DNA of 37,220 nucleotides from the NCBI GenBank assembly GCA_040384645.1, contig JAZKIX010000106.1, forward strand, positions 1 through 37,220, given 5' to 3'. The DNA is from JAZKIX01 sp040384645 (lineage in GTDB: Bacteria; Pseudomonadota; Gammaproteobacteria; Burkholderiales; Burkholderiaceae_D). The position numbers and the translations under genes are program-made. This document shows positions 8,126-17,299 of the stretch, piece after piece. The number at the start of each line of letters is the position of its first letter. Position 1 is the stretch's first letter. Below the pieces are notes generated by a model. The model had not been told where the DNA came from. It saw only the letters and a list, made by a program, of their open reading frames with translations, and did not search any database.

Positions 8126-9115
8126 ATGCCGCTGCAATCGCTCTGGATGTTATTTGCCACCTTCGTATTTGCGATCATGGCGGTCGCGGTCAAACTAGCG
8201 TCAAACCTGTATTCGACTTCCGAAATCGTGATGTATCGCGGCCTGATCAGCGTGATCGTCATGTTTGTACTGATCCGCTTTCAGGGCGGCACTCTCAAAA
8301 CGGTACTTGGCTGGCATCACGCTTGGCGCGGCGTGGTCGGCGTCACCGCACTATGGCTGTGGTTTTCCGCCATCGCGCTACTTCCGCTGGCCACCGCCAT
8401 GACACTAAACTACATGTCACCGATCTGGATCGCCGCGATCCTGTTTGCGGCCGGCTGGTGGCAGGGCAAGAACCGCTTCGAGTGGTCGCTGGCAGCGGCC
8501 GTTGCGCTCAGTTTTGTCGGCGTGATTTGCCTGTTGCGGCCATCGATCCATAGCAATCAATGGCTGGGCGGAATGCTCGGATTAGTTTCGGGCGTACTGA
8601 CTGCGCTGGCGTATATCCAGGTGCGCAAGTTGAGCCAGATGGGTGAACCCGAGTACCGGGTCGTATTTTATTTTTCGCTCACCAATATCGTGGCTGGTTT
8701 GCTCGGCATTTTTGCCACAGCACTATTGTCCACAATAGGCGCGCCAAGCGCCACGCCATCGCTACAGCCGGTTCTCCATTCTCACAGCGCATACGGCCTC
8801 GCCTTATTGCTGGGCATCGGCGTCAGCGCGACCGTGGCGCAACTGGCAATGACACGCGCTTACCGTCTGGGCAAAATGCTGATCACGGCCAATCTGCAAT
8901 ACACCGGCATCGTGTTTTCCAGCTTCTGGGGCGTGCTGATCTGGGGCGATATTCTCGATGGTTTCAGCTGGGCCGGCATCGCCATCATTCTCGCCAGCGG
9001 CATCGTCGCCACGTTTTACAATAGCCGGAAAACCGCCGAGTCAAAGAGCAGCGCCAATGGCAATAAGCTGAACAAAGCAATGCCGCCGACCGACCCGATC
9101 ACTACTGAACTATAA
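8126..9115 (+). CDS. EamA/DMT-family membrane transporter
   Basis: Inner-membrane protein of 329 residues with about ten hydrophobic helices in two EamA-like halves. The first half has the typical MYRGLISVIVMFVL segment and LPLATAMTLNYMSPIWIAAIL; the second has the VAQLAMTRAYRLGKMLITANLQYTGIVFSSFWGVLIWGD region. The family exports amino acids, nucleotides and other metabolites; the substrate here is not predictable. It follows the Rieske gene by 16 bases and precedes the sulfurtransferase gene by 9, so it is probably co-transcribed. The C-terminal 30 residues are polar and may be cytoplasmic. Confidence 0.88.
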   Translation: MPLQSLWMLFATFVFAIMAVAVKLASNLYSTSEIVMYRGLISVIVMFVLIRFQGGTLKTVLGWHHAWRGVVGVTALWLWFSAIALLPLATAMTLNYMSPIWIAAILFAAGWWQGKNRFEWSLAAAVALSFVGVICLLRPSIHSNQWLGGMLGLVSGVLTALAYIQVRKLSQMGEPEYRVVFYFSLTNIVAGLLGIFATALLSTIGAPSATPSLQPVLHSHSAYGLALLLGIGVSATVAQLAMTRAYRLGKMLITANLQYTGIVFSSFWGVLIWGDILDGFSWAGIAIILASGIVATFYNSRKTAESKSSANGNKLNKAMPPTDPITTEL

Positions 9116-9124
9116 GGATGCCGC

Positions 9125-9982
9125 ATGCGCCCCAATGCCTACACCACGCTAATGTCCGCCACCGATCTGGCGCAACACAGCAACGATGCCGACTGGGTCG
9201 TGATCGATTGCCGCCACGACCTGGCCGCGCCGCAAGCCGGACAGGCAGCTTACGATGCCGGCCATATTCCACAAGCGCGTTTCGCCAATCTGGACCGCGA
9301 TTTATCCGGCGTAAAAACTGCTGCCGATGGCCACTTTCGCGGCCGCCATCCCTTGCCGGAACGGGCTGCACTGGTAAGCAGCTTACGTGCGCTGGGCGTG
9401 AATGAAAATTCCCAAGTCATCGCCTACGACGCCCACGGTGGCATGTTCGCCGCGCGCCTGTGGTGGTTGCTGCGCTGGCTCGGCCACCCGGCGGTTGCGG
9501 TGCTCGATGGCGGACTGGCGGCATGGCAAGCGCTCGGCTCGCCGCTTTCGACCGAGGTTCCTTCCGTCAAGGCCGGCAATCTGCACGACCATCCGTCCCT
9601 TGTCACAACGATCAGCGCCGCCGAAATCTTATCGGACTTGCCGCATCCCAGCCGAACCATCATCGACGCCCGCGCCCCGGATCGTTTTCGTGGCGAAAAC
9701 GAAACCATGGATCCGGTCGGCGGCCATATTCCCGGCGCCCGCAACCGTTTCTTCAAAGACAATCTGCAAGCCGACGGGCGCTTCAAAGCACCAGACGCCT
9801 TGCGCGCCGAACTGACCACGTTGATCGACACGCCCACTAGCGCGGTCATGCAATGCGGCTCCGGCGTCACCGCCTGCCATAACCTGCTGGCGCTGGAAGT
9901 GGCTGGCTTGCCCGGTGCCGCGCTGTATCCAGGCTCGTGGAGCGAATGGTGTGCCGATCCGACACGGCCAATTGAGCGCTAA
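9125..9982 (+). CDS. sseA: Sulfurtransferase, 3-mercaptopyruvate type (tandem rhodanese)
   Basis: Two rhodanese domains in 285 residues: an inactive N-terminal one (about 10-140; WVVIDCRHDL, AGHIPQARFANLD) and a catalytic C-terminal one (about 160-280; TIIDARAPDRFRGE, GHIPGARN). The active-site loop is CGSGVTA with C244 as the persulfide cysteine. That loop (CGSGVT rather than CRKGVT) is typical of 3-mercaptopyruvate sulfurtransferases, which move sulfur from mercaptopyruvate to thiols or cyanide. A clear AAGGA lies ahead of ATG 9125. It is the third gene of the Rieske-EamA-rhodanese unit. No strong terminator follows; instead an intergenic repeat starts 13 bases after the stop. Confidence 0.9.
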   Translation: MRPNAYTTLMSATDLAQHSNDADWVVIDCRHDLAAPQAGQAAYDAGHIPQARFANLDRDLSGVKTAADGHFRGRHPLPERAALVSSLRALGVNENSQVIAYDAHGGMFAARLWWLLRWLGHPAVAVLDGGLAAWQALGSPLSTEVPSVKAGNLHDHPSLVTTISAAEILSDLPHPSRTIIDARAPDRFRGENETMDPVGGHIPGARNRFFKDNLQADGRFKAPDALRAELTTLIDTPTSAVMQCGSGVTACHNLLALEVAGLPGAALYPGSWSEWCADPTRPIER

Positions 9983-9995
9983 AACAGCATAAATA

Positions 9996-10064
9996 TACTG
10001 GGGCGTGTATTTTAAAAGGCCCAATAAAAGCGCGCGGGATAACTATGTTTTGGCATATACCCCC
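9996..10064 (+). repeat. Intergenic repeat, copy 1 (about 70 bp)
   Basis: Aligns over its whole length with 33131-33200 in the same orientation, at roughly 70-75% identity with one indel by eye. Shared blocks are GTGTATTTT, CAAT, GCGGGATA and ATACCCCC at matching distances. It lies just after the sulfurtransferase gene, facing the convergent repeat-protein gene. In this copy GGGGCGTGTAT can fold on ATATACCCCC with one mismatch and one G-U pair. Not a protein repeat. Type unknown. Confidence 0.6.
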
Positions 10065-10087
10065 AATTTTTATCGAAATAACCCTAG

Positions 10088-10258
10088 CCAAACCCATGGC
10101 TTGCTGCGCCATTTGCCAACCTCACTGGCATATCAAAAGACGATGCAGCGATTGGTGAACGTTGCTTTTTGATCGCCCATATGCGGCACGATGACGGCGA
10201 CTGGCTGATGGACTCTGGCTTTTACCCACCGCCCTTCATCCCGTCATCCTTTGCTTAA
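10088..10258 (+). pseudogene. Possible 56-codon gene remnant without a start
   Basis: After a TAG at 10085 the frame is open for 56 codons to TAA at 10256 and reads like real protein (ISKDDAAIGERCFLIAHMRH, then DDGDWLMDSGFYPPPF). It has no usable start codon or ribosome site, and its end overlaps the stop of the convergent repeat-protein gene by 4 bases. I do not recognise the family. It may be the 3' end of a decayed gene; chance open frame is the alternative. Confidence 0.25.
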
Positions 10259-13200
10259 AACAACAGCAACTCCAGCACCGGTACCAGACTGCTGTGCTGC
10301 ACCGTGACGCCTATGCTTTGGGCATTGCTGGCCGGATTGCTGCCATCGCCCGAATACGTTGCGCCGATGCTGTGCACGCCCAGGCTTAATGCCGTGGCGC
10401 AAGTCGCCACACCGGAAACGACGGGCTGGCTGGCGCAGCCGATGATGCTGGTGGCGCCATCTTTGAAGTTGACATTACCGGTCGGGGCGGCGCCTATCAC
10501 GGTGGCGGTGAAAGTCACCGCTTGCTTCGGACTAATCTTGCTGCGCGACGCAGTCAACAATGTGCCGTTGACCCTGAAGCTTTGCGTGACCTTGGGTGCC
10601 TGGCCAACCGAGGCGTTGCCGGGCTGGTCGGCGCTAATGCTACAGGTGCCTGGGCGTAGCAGCGTGATGGTGGATCCCGCTACCGTGCAGACCACTGGCG
10701 TGGCCGAACTATAGATGACCGCTAGTGCCGAGCTGGCCGTGGCCAGCGGGTTGAGCGTAAATGGCGCGGCGCCAAAGAGCCGTGCGCTTTGTGCACCGAA
10801 GATGATGGTTTGAGGGTCAATCCATTTTGCGTATAGCGAAACATTGGCCGCGCCCATCGCAAAGCTTGAACCTGCTACATAAGCTGCGCCGCTGCCATTG
10901 GCAGCCGTGTTCCAGCCGCCAAAAGCATAGCCTGTCTTGGCCAGATTGCCCGTATTGGCCAGTACCGTTACCGTGGCACCAGCTGCATACAGGCCAGCAT
11001 CGACCGGTACCGTACCGCTCGTGTTGCCGTTGCCGTGGTAAGCGACAGTGTGGGCCGGTGATGTTGCAATATTGATTGTCCAAGCGCGGAGCGAACCCGT
11101 ATCGCCAGGATATATGTCCTGCGCCAGCAGGGTCCAGGTTCCATTTGCGAATTCTCCGACGAAGGCCGACAACAGCCCACTGGGCTTCCAGGAACCTGAA
11201 AACGGCGCTGCGGCGGCGTTTGCGTCCTGAATGGATGGCCCGGCACTGAAGTCGTCCAACACAATTTGGCAAAAATTCTTTCCAAAAGTGCCTATTTGGT
11301 TGATGACAACGACCTCTGTCCCGGTTGGCGAACGCAACGTTATCCGGAGATCGCCAACGTAGGTATGGTCGATGCCCACAGCGGTCGAACCGTCCGTGGT
11401 GTTGCATGTAGTGCCATCAATACTTAGGGTTACTCTGCTGACAGCTCCCGACAGGCCCACTACTGCAATCGAGGCGCCAACCTCGGCGCCGTCAGACTCC
11501 ACCGTCCCATCAGGAATAGGGATCGCGGCGCCCGCATATGAAAACGATGCACCCTGGATCCACTGCGCATACAGGGTGACATTGGCCAACCCAACGGTTA
11601 AGCTCGACCCGGCCGAGCTGGCTGTGCCACTGCCGTCTGCCGCAGTATTCCAGCCGGCAAAAAAGTAACCCGTTTTGACCAGATTGCCCGTGTTACTGCG
11701 TACAGTCACATTGTCGTTCGTAAAATAAAGGGCCACATCGACCGGTACCGTGCCCCCGCTGCTGGTGTTGCCGTCGTAAATTACACCAAGCGTGTTGATG
11801 GCGAAGTTGGCCGTTACGTTCACATTGGTGTTGCTATCGGTACGGGGATTGGCGGTGACGGCATCGCTCCAGTTCACGAAATGATAATTGGTCGCTGGTA
11901 CCGCAGTGACCGCGCTGCCATTGGCACCGTAGTTAACGGTTTGCGGGCTGATCCCGCTGATGCTGCCATTGGCACCGGCAACATAGGACAGCGTGTAGGT
12001 ATCGATGGCAAAGTTGGCAGTCACGTTCACATTGATGTTGCTATCTGTACGCGGATTGGCAGAGGAGCCATCGCTCCAACTCACAAAGTGATAATGGGCC
12101 GCTGGCATCGCAGTGACCGCGCTGCCAATGACATCGTAGTTGACGATTTGCGGGCTGACCCCGCTGATGCTGCCATGGGCGCCGGCAACATAGGACAGCG
12201 TATAAGTATTGATGGCGAAATTGGCTGTCACGTCCACATTGATGTTGCTGTCGGTGCGCGGATTGGTAGTGGAGCCATCGTTCCAGTTCACGAAATGGCA
12301 ATTGGCATCCGGCACCGCCGTGACCGCACTTCCCTCGACACCGTAGCCGACTGTTTGAGCACTGGTGCCTGAGATACTGCCATGCGAACCCGCACTATAG
12401 GCCAGGGTGTAATGGGGGAATTGTTTAATAATCAAGGCGTCTTGAATACCGTTTCGCGTCAGTTGCGGCGCCGAAAGGTTGCCGAACTGAAAGCCCCCGG
12501 CCAGAACAAGGTTGCCACTGCCATCGACCGCAATAGCGTTTGCATGAGCCAACGCACCGCTGCCACCAAAATTGCTTGCCCACTTGGTGGCGCCATTGGC
12601 ATCGAGCTTGATGGCGAAGGCGTCTGCCGCACCGATTGTCGTCAAGGCTGGCGTCGTCAGGCTGGCGCCTTGAACCGACCCTCCCAGGACGATGTTGCCG
12701 CTGCCGTCTACTGCAATCGCTTTGGCACTAGCGTAAGCACCGCTACCCCCAAAACTTTTGGCCCAAAGTGTGGTGCCCGTGGAATTGAGCTTGATAACGA
12801 AAGCATCACCATCGCCGATTATCGGCAGCAACGGCGTGGTCAAGCTGCTGTAAGTAGTCCCGCCCAGAACGACGTTGCCAGCGCCATCGATCGCAACAGC
12901 CTCGGCAATCATGTAACTAACATCGCTGCCGCCATAGTTCCTCGACCAGCTCGTGTTGCCATTGGCGTCGAGCTTGATGACAAAGGCATCGAAATCGCCA
13001 AATTTAGTCAGCGCTGGCGTCGTCAGATTGCCATTAAAAAACAACCCCGCCAAAACAACGTTACCGCTGCCATCCACCGCAACGGCATGGGCACGAGCCG
13101 TGGCGCTGCTGCCGCCAAAATTCTTGACCCAGCTTATGTTGCCGCTATTGGCGTCAAGCTTGATGGCGAACGCGTCCTGAATACCGATTTTAGATAGTGC

Positions 13201-13863
13201 TGGCGTCGTCAGGCTGGCACCTTCAAAGTTTCCTGCCACAACAACATTGCCGCTGCCATCGACTGCTATGGCGCGAGCATAAGCGCTGGCGCCGCTGCCG
13301 CCAAAATTCTTGGCCCAGGTAATAGCACCGCTAGCGTTGAGCCGGATGACGAATGCATCACAATTACCTATCTTAGTCAACGCCGGCGTCGTCGGGCTGG
13401 CACCACAAGATAGTCCACTCACAACCACGTTGCCGCCGCTATCGATTGCCATAGCCATGCCATACAGTTCCGCACCGCTGCCGCCAAAGTTCTTGGCCCA
13501 AAGCACATTGCCGCTGGCATCGAGCTTGGCTGCAAAAACGTCTTTGGTACCCATTCTGGTCAAGATGACACTACCGAAGGTGACCGTATCGCTATCAAAA
13601 GTCCCCGAAATATACGTATTGCCTCCTGTGTCAACGGCAATGGCGTTACTGACTGTCCTGCCGCTGGGGCCGCCAAAATTTTTCGCAAAATTAGCGGCCG
13701 CTGCTGGCTGGCAAAAAACCAGCAAAGCAAGCAAGAGCGCAAGAAATATTCTCAGCCGGCTTGCACACTCCCGTATGCAAAGGATTGCTGCTGTCGCAGC
13801 TGGGTGGTGGCTGGGACGCGGACAGTTTTGCATGTCAGTTTTCTGGCTGAATTGAATGGGCAT
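10255..13863 (-). CDS. Large exported repeat protein: SBBP propeller, InlB-like repeats, P-domain, Ig-like tail
   Basis: Predicted exported protein of 1202 residues. A long, partly basic leader ends in a hydrophobic stretch (about 38-50) and a likely AAA cleavage site near residue 57; ATG 13833 (residue 11) is an alternative start. Order: seven SBBP units (about 58-480) of the type AIAVDGSGNVVVAG, enough for a seven-bladed propeller; three 69-residue repeats with GSISG...VTAVPA...HFVNWSDG (about 481-690); an InlB-type repeat ending in VTLYAQW (about 690-770); a proprotein-convertase P-like domain (about 774-931; HTYVGDLRITLRSPTGTEVV, FANGTWTLLAQD); a second InlB-type repeat ending VSLYAKW; and two Ig-like domains. 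It stops abruptly after SSLVPVLELLLF, without the IPTL/PEP-CTERM sorting tail often seen on such proteins. Likely surface or secreted adhesin-like; the exact role is unknown. It lies downstream of the two-component pair on the same strand. Confidence 0.8.
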   Translation of the reverse strand: MPIQFSQKTDMQNCPRPSHHPAATAAILCIRECASRLRIFLALLLALLVFCQPAAAANFAKNFGGPSGRTVSNAIAVDTGGNTYISGTFDSDTVTFGSVILTRMGTKDVFAAKLDASGNVLWAKNFGGSGAELYGMAMAIDSGGNVVVSGLSCGASPTTPALTKIGNCDAFVIRLNASGAITWAKNFGGSGASAYARAIAVDGSGNVVVAGNFEGASLTTPALSKIGIQDAFAIKLDANSGNISWVKNFGGSSATARAHAVAVDGSGNVVLAGLFFNGNLTTPALTKFGDFDAFVIKLDANGNTSWSRNYGGSDVSYMIAEAVAIDGAGNVVLGGTTYSSLTTPLLPIIGDGDAFVIKLNSTGTTLWAKSFGGSGAYASAKAIAVDGSGNIVLGGSVQGASLTTPALTTIGAADAFAIKLDANGATKWASNFGGSGALAHANAIAVDGSGNLVLAGGFQFGNLSAPQLTRNGIQDALIIKQFPHYTLAYSAGSHGSISGTSAQTVGYGVEGSAVTAVPDANCHFVNWNDGSTTNPRTDSNINVDVTANFAINTYTLSYVAGAHGSISGVSPQIVNYDVIGSAVTAMPAAHYHFVSWSDGSSANPRTDSNINVNVTANFAIDTYTLSYVAGANGSISGISPQTVNYGANGSAVTAVPATNYHFVNWSDAVTANPRTDSNTNVNVTANFAINTLGVIYDGNTSSGGTVPVDVALYFTNDNVTVRSNTGNLVKTGYFFAGWNTAADGSGTASSAGSSLTVGLANVTLYAQWIQGASFSYAGAAIPIPDGTVESDGAEVGASIAVVGLSGAVSRVTLSIDGTTCNTTDGSTAVGIDHTYVGDLRITLRSPTGTEVVVINQIGTFGKNFCQIVLDDFSAGPSIQDANAAAAPFSGSWKPSGLLSAFVGEFANGTWTLLAQDIYPGDTGSLRAWTINIATSPAHTVAYHGNGNTSGTVPVDAGLYAAGATVTVLANTGNLAKTGYAFGGWNTAANGSGAAYVAGSSFAMGAANVSLYAKWIDPQTIIFGAQSARLFGAAPFTLNPLATASSALAVIYSSATPVVCTVAGSTITLLRPGTCSISADQPGNASVGQAPKVTQSFRVNGTLLTASRSKISPKQAVTFTATVIGAAPTGNVNFKDGATSIIGCASQPVVSGVATCATALSLGVHSIGATYSGDGSNPASNAQSIGVTVQHSSLVPVLELLLF
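11790..12415 (-). repeat. Three tandem 207-bp coding repeats
   Basis: Three in-frame units of 69 codons, two of them measured 207 bases apart at the CAACATAGG landmark. They encode GSISG...VNY...GSAVTA.PA...HFV.W.DG...NPRTDSN. High DNA similarity makes this a place for recombination between units and for assembly collapse. Confidence 0.8.
12420..13700 (-). repeat. Seven SBBP-type coding repeats
   Basis: Seven degenerate units of about 58-64 codons (roughly 183 bases), each with A.AIAVDGSGNVV..G and a ...FAIKLDA(N/S)G...WAKNFGGSGA linker. The DNA landmark CCGCCAAA(A/G)TTCTTG recurs near 13114, 13297 and 13480. This is a protein repeat, not a CRISPR array. Confidence 0.75.
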
Positions 13864-13971
13864 GAAGGGTCTTCTAAGTTGGGCAAATATTGCTTAGTTG
13901 GATCAAGGAGGGCACGGGGTAAATCGAGGATGACAAGTGTTTGCAGCGTAACAAGCTTTGTTGGATCTGTA

Positions 13972-13991
13972 TGTCCCCAGAATTGGGGACA
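13972..13991. promoter_or_regulatory. Perfect 8+4+8 inverted repeat
   Basis: TGTCCCCAGAATTGGGGACA is an 8-bp perfect inverted repeat with a 4-base centre, in the 243-base gap between the response-regulator gene and the large repeat-protein gene, 109 bases before the start of the latter. No T-run follows on either strand, so an operator, possibly for the neighbouring regulator, is more likely than a terminator. Nothing else notable is seen in this gap. Confidence 0.4.
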
Positions 13992-14106
13992 AGAGTGCTG
14001 TTGTCAGCCCGGATGTGGTGTCACCTTAGGCGTCCAAATGGCGCTGGTGCGTGCAGAACGCGTGCCGGGGCGCCTCGTAGCGACCAAGGCTACCTGGTGT
14101 CGGCGG

Positions 14107-14796
14107 TCACAGCAGACCGTGGACCCGTGCCGTGTAAATCGCCTGCGCCTTGGAGTTGACGTTAAGCTTGCGGTAGATGCGGCGGATAAAAGTGGCCACG
14201 GTATGGCTTGACACCAGCATCCGCTTGGCAATCTCATCGGTGGTAAAGCCTTTGGTGATCATTTCCAAGACCTCTTTCTCCCGCCGCGAAAGTATCGCCG
14301 GCGCACTTTGGGCATCCGCCGCGGCAGTGGCATCGACTGTTGCGAATGGCACCGCGATAGCGTCGCGAAAGCGGGTCAGCATCTGGCGCGCAATGAGAGG
14401 GCTGATCGGGCTGCCGCCATCGGCAATACTGCGAATTTCACTCGCCAGGCTGGCCGGCGTGGCATGCTTGAGCAGGTAACCGGAAGCGCCGGCTTCTATC
14501 GAGCCCATGACATGCGCCTCGTCACCAAAATTGGTGCTGACCATCACCGCACAGGCTGGCCAATGGATGCTGGCGGCGCGGATGACGTCAATGCCAGAGC
14601 CATCCGGCAGGCCCAAATCGACAATGAGCACGTCGGCGGCGCCGTTGTTTAGCAGGCTCAAGCCGTCGGCCCGCGTGCAGGCGGTCGCCAGCAAGTCCAG
14701 GTCCGGGGCGCCATCAATGGTGGCAACTAAAGCGTTGAGAAAATCCATATCGTCTTCGACAATGGCAATACGGATGGGTGAGGTAGATGCAATCAC
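14107..14796 (-). CDS. NarL/LuxR-type response regulator
   Basis: Two-component regulator of 229 residues. The receiver domain (about 7-125) has the acidic pocket E14-D15-D16, the phospho-acceptor D60 in VLIVDLGLPDGSG and the conserved K110 in GYLLKHATPAS. The C-terminal LuxR helix-turn-helix (about 168-229) reads LSRREKEVLEMITKGFTTDE followed by IAKRML and TVATFIRRIYRKLNV. It starts 8 bases after the kinase gene stop, so the two form one operon and are almost certainly cognate. Targets are unknown; the downstream repeat-protein gene with the 13972-13991 palindrome is one candidate. Confidence 0.93.
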   Translation of the reverse strand: MIASTSPIRIAIVEDDMDFLNALVATIDGAPDLDLLATACTRADGLSLLNNGAADVLIVDLGLPDGSGIDVIRAASIHWPACAVMVSTNFGDEAHVMGSIEAGASGYLLKHATPASLASEIRSIADGGSPISPLIARQMLTRFRDAIAVPFATVDATAAADAQSAPAILSRREKEVLEMITKGFTTDEIAKRMLVSSHTVATFIRRIYRKLNVNSKAQAIYTARVHGLL

Positions 14797-14804
14797 TGGC
14801 GCGC

Positions 14805-16821
14805 TTATGGTTTGACGAAGCCGTGTTTATGCCATGATTTGGTCAACCTGTCTGTCACCAATTCTGGTGACACGGTTCCTGCCAGGTGATGTGGTATGGC
14901 ATTGCGCGAGAGCGGCAACCATAGTGCGACCGTAGTCCCCGCTGAAGTGGAGTCCCAGCCGATATTGCCGCCGATGGCATCGGCCCGGCGCTGCTGATTG
15001 AGTAAGCCTCGTCCACCCAACGCCAGGGCCGGCACCAGTGCGAAACCGGCGCCGTTGTCGGCAATGCGCACCGTCACGCCAGCGCCTTCCTGTGCGGTGG
15101 CCACCGTAATTTCAGTGGCACTGGTATGTTTCACGATATTGGTCAGGGCTTCTTGCAAGATACGCAAAATATGCAGCGCCGTGCGCGGATCGAGCCAGTC
15201 TAGTTGCGGGACATCGACCACCTGCCAATGGAGCGTGATGCCGGCGCTTTGCAAACGGCTGCCAAGACGGTAGCGCAAGGTAGCCAGGAGCAGCAGCAAG
15301 TCTGCCTCGACCGGCTCCATCGAATCGATGGTCAAATGCAGGTCGTCAATGCAGCCCCTCAAAATGTCGGCCACAGAGATCTCATCGAGCTTGCCGCGCT
15401 CGATGGCGCGCAAGGCGCTATGCAATGACGATCCCAGGCCATCGTGCATGTCTTGCATCAGTCGCTGGCGCTCCTGCGCCACGGTCTGCCGGTACTCGAT
15501 TTCACTTAAGCGTTCATAACTGCGCGCCAGTTCATTCTCGCGCTCCTGTAGTCGCTGCGCCAGTTCGAGGTTGCTATGCTCCACCTGCACCAGGGCACCG
15601 ATGTAACGCCGGTGCATCAGATAACAAAAGACGATGAAACTTTGCAAGCTTAAATAAGGGCCGAGGTACCAGTTTTCCGGGCCGATAAAATCACTCTGCA
15701 AGGCCCAGTCATTGATTCCGTACAAAAACGCCAGCGCCAATCCGGCGGCCACTAGCAAGCCCTCGGTCGAACGGCGCCATGAAGCGATGATGCCTGCGAC
15801 GGTCACCGCAACGGTAGCAGCCATGGCTAGCAAATAAATGAGCGGCGTTACTTGCGGCGTATTTGGCAGTGTCGCCAGTACGGGCAACGAGAGTAAAGCG
15901 ACCGTGACAGCGGCAGCGATCACGCTATAGGTAAGCCAGCGCTGCTGTCGGCCGTGGATCAATACTAGNNNNNNNNNNGAACAAGGAGTTCAAGGAAAAC
16001 CAAGCGAACCAATCGTTGGCCACCGGCAGGTCGACATAAAAGTGTAGGGCGCGTATAAACTGCGCCGTTGCCAGCAGGGCAAACAAGCCGTAACCGGCGC
16101 CTTTTCCGCGACGAAGCCAGACAAAGAAAGAAAATAAGCCCACCGCTAGAAAAGCACCGTTGGACATGACCAGCAAATCGACCTGTAGCCATTGGCGCAA
16201 GTGATAGCGCCACCCCAGCGTTGCGCTTGTACCTAGCCAAACGGATGCAACTGCAGTGTGCGTTGTACGCAGATGTTGCAGACGAAATACAATTTCGTGG
16301 GGTCCTGCAATCCGTTCGCCGGCATCGAGCGCGAGCCACAGCGGCGCCCAATACCAAGTCGCGCCGCCCAGTTGACGCTGGTGGACCAAGTGGCCATCGA
16401 CATATACAGCAATGGGGCCGTCGCCCTTGATCCGTGCGGCATACAGCATCAGCGGGGAGGTTCCTGCATCGATATCGGATACCTTGAGGCGGTACCAGGT
16501 GGTAGCAAGGCTGTGGGCGGGCGCATCGACCTGGGCTAACAGATTTGAGCCTTGCGCGTAAGGCAAAGCTACAGTGGTCCATGTGCCGCTGAGCAAGGTC
16601 GTGTCAAACCTGGCAGGCGCAGCACTGTACCGGTCAGCGTCAAGGGTGAGCATTTCGGCTTGGGTGATGTGCAACTGGGTGGGAAGTGCTTCCGCATCCG
16701 GCGGCTCTGCTGCCTGTGCGTAAAGGGTGAAGACCAGGATCGCGAGCAAGAGGACAACCGAGCAAAGTAGCCAGTCATATTTCTGGCATGCCAGCGGATG
16801 GCGTGCGGGGATTTTTTCCAT
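14805..16821 (-). CDS. Membrane sensor histidine kinase (NarX/DesK type), interrupted by an assembly gap
   Basis: Reads in one frame from ATG 16821 to the gap (281 codons) and again in one frame from 15968 to the stop. The first part has a membrane anchor/signal (about 17-36), an extracytoplasmic beta-rich sensor region (about 40-205) and two to three helices. After the gap come four more helices, a coiled-coil linker, the phospho-acceptor HisKA_3 box RQRLMQDMHDGLG (H codon at 15444-15446), the N box QEALTNIVKH, IADNGAGF and GGRGLLNQQRRADAIGG. The overall plan is 7TMR-DISM-like: sensor, 7 TM, kinase. The gap replaces part of the membrane region. This is one real gene, not two; the TTG at 15962 is not its start. 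The ligand is unknown. Confidence 0.88.
15969..15978. other. Assembly gap (10 N)
   Basis: Ten Ns inside the histidine kinase gene. The coding frame ends on a codon boundary at 15979 and resumes on one at 15968, so the true missing length should be a multiple of three. Ten is therefore a placeholder. Confidence 0.95.
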
Positions 16822-16881
16822 TGGCTATACGGCGTATGGTAGACGCTGAGAGATTTTGATCAACGTGGCCAGACATTTCAG

Positions 16882-16896
16882 TTGGTTTACAACCAA
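16882..16896. promoter_or_regulatory. Operator-like inverted repeat before the kinase gene
   Basis: TTGGTT-TAC-AACCAA, a 6-bp perfect inverted repeat with 3-base spacer, 61 bases upstream of the kinase start codon. It could be an operator of the two-component operon. Confidence 0.3.
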
Positions 16897-17140
16897 TGGA
16901 TAACGAGCTATTCGCGTCGGCTATACGCAACAGATCACTATATCGAAGCAAGAGCATAAGCGACGCGAGGACGTTTCTATTTGCTTTTCTAAAATTTATA
17001 TCTTGTTATGAAATACTGCTTCGCCTCGCGCGAAGGGAACACTTAGTGCATCAGAGCTTATTCCAGGTGGACTGGTAAACAGCTCTGGCCTATAGATTTG
17101 GCCGACACCCGATGCTTGGCACCTCCTCCACAGCGCCCCT

Positions 17141-17182
17141 GCCCTCTCCCTAGCCGGGCGCCCCGCAAGTAGCAGAGAGGGC
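17141..17182. repeat. GC-rich inverted repeat (REP-like)
   Basis: GCCCTCTC (17141-17148) pairs with GAGAGGGC (17175-17182); the loop contains a further GGGCGCCCC palindrome and a GCAAG word. The layout resembles the short palindromic units often scattered between genes in Burkholderiales. No second copy is seen in this window. Confidence 0.3.
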
Positions 17183-17299
17183 TAAAGTCGGTGCCGCTCG
17201 TAGCTAAATAAATAACAATCCATGCACCTCTCATGTCCTTCATGACGCCTGGCAAGGTCGTCGGAAAGCCAACATAAAATCCCCTCATTGCCAATACCC

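Larger units (their letters stand above)
16822..17299. other. Divergent intergenic region between kinase and sigma-factor genes
   Basis: No gene is recognised in this 478-base stretch. It holds ATACG-G-CGTAT (16827-16837) just before the kinase start, a TTGGTT-TAC-AACCAA inverted repeat (16882-16896), a GGCTATACG word repeated at 16823 and near 16918, and a longer GC-rich inverted repeat (17141-17182). A 122-codon minus-strand frame (17058-17426) runs into the sigma gene and has no family likeness. Confidence 0.45.

Noticed and set aside
11881..13197. Open frames opposite the repeat protein (11881-12372 and 12382-13197)
   Set aside because: They only mirror the periodic coding repeats, so they look repetitive without being genes.
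12420..13700. Regular direct repeats that could suggest a CRISPR array
   Set aside because: Units are about 183 bp, in frame, and encode SBBP protein repeats; no short repeat-spacer pattern and no cas genes.
15925..16821. Kinase N-terminal half read across the Ns to a stop at 15925
   Set aside because: The frame after the gap is an artefact of the 10-N placeholder; the real gene resumes in another frame.
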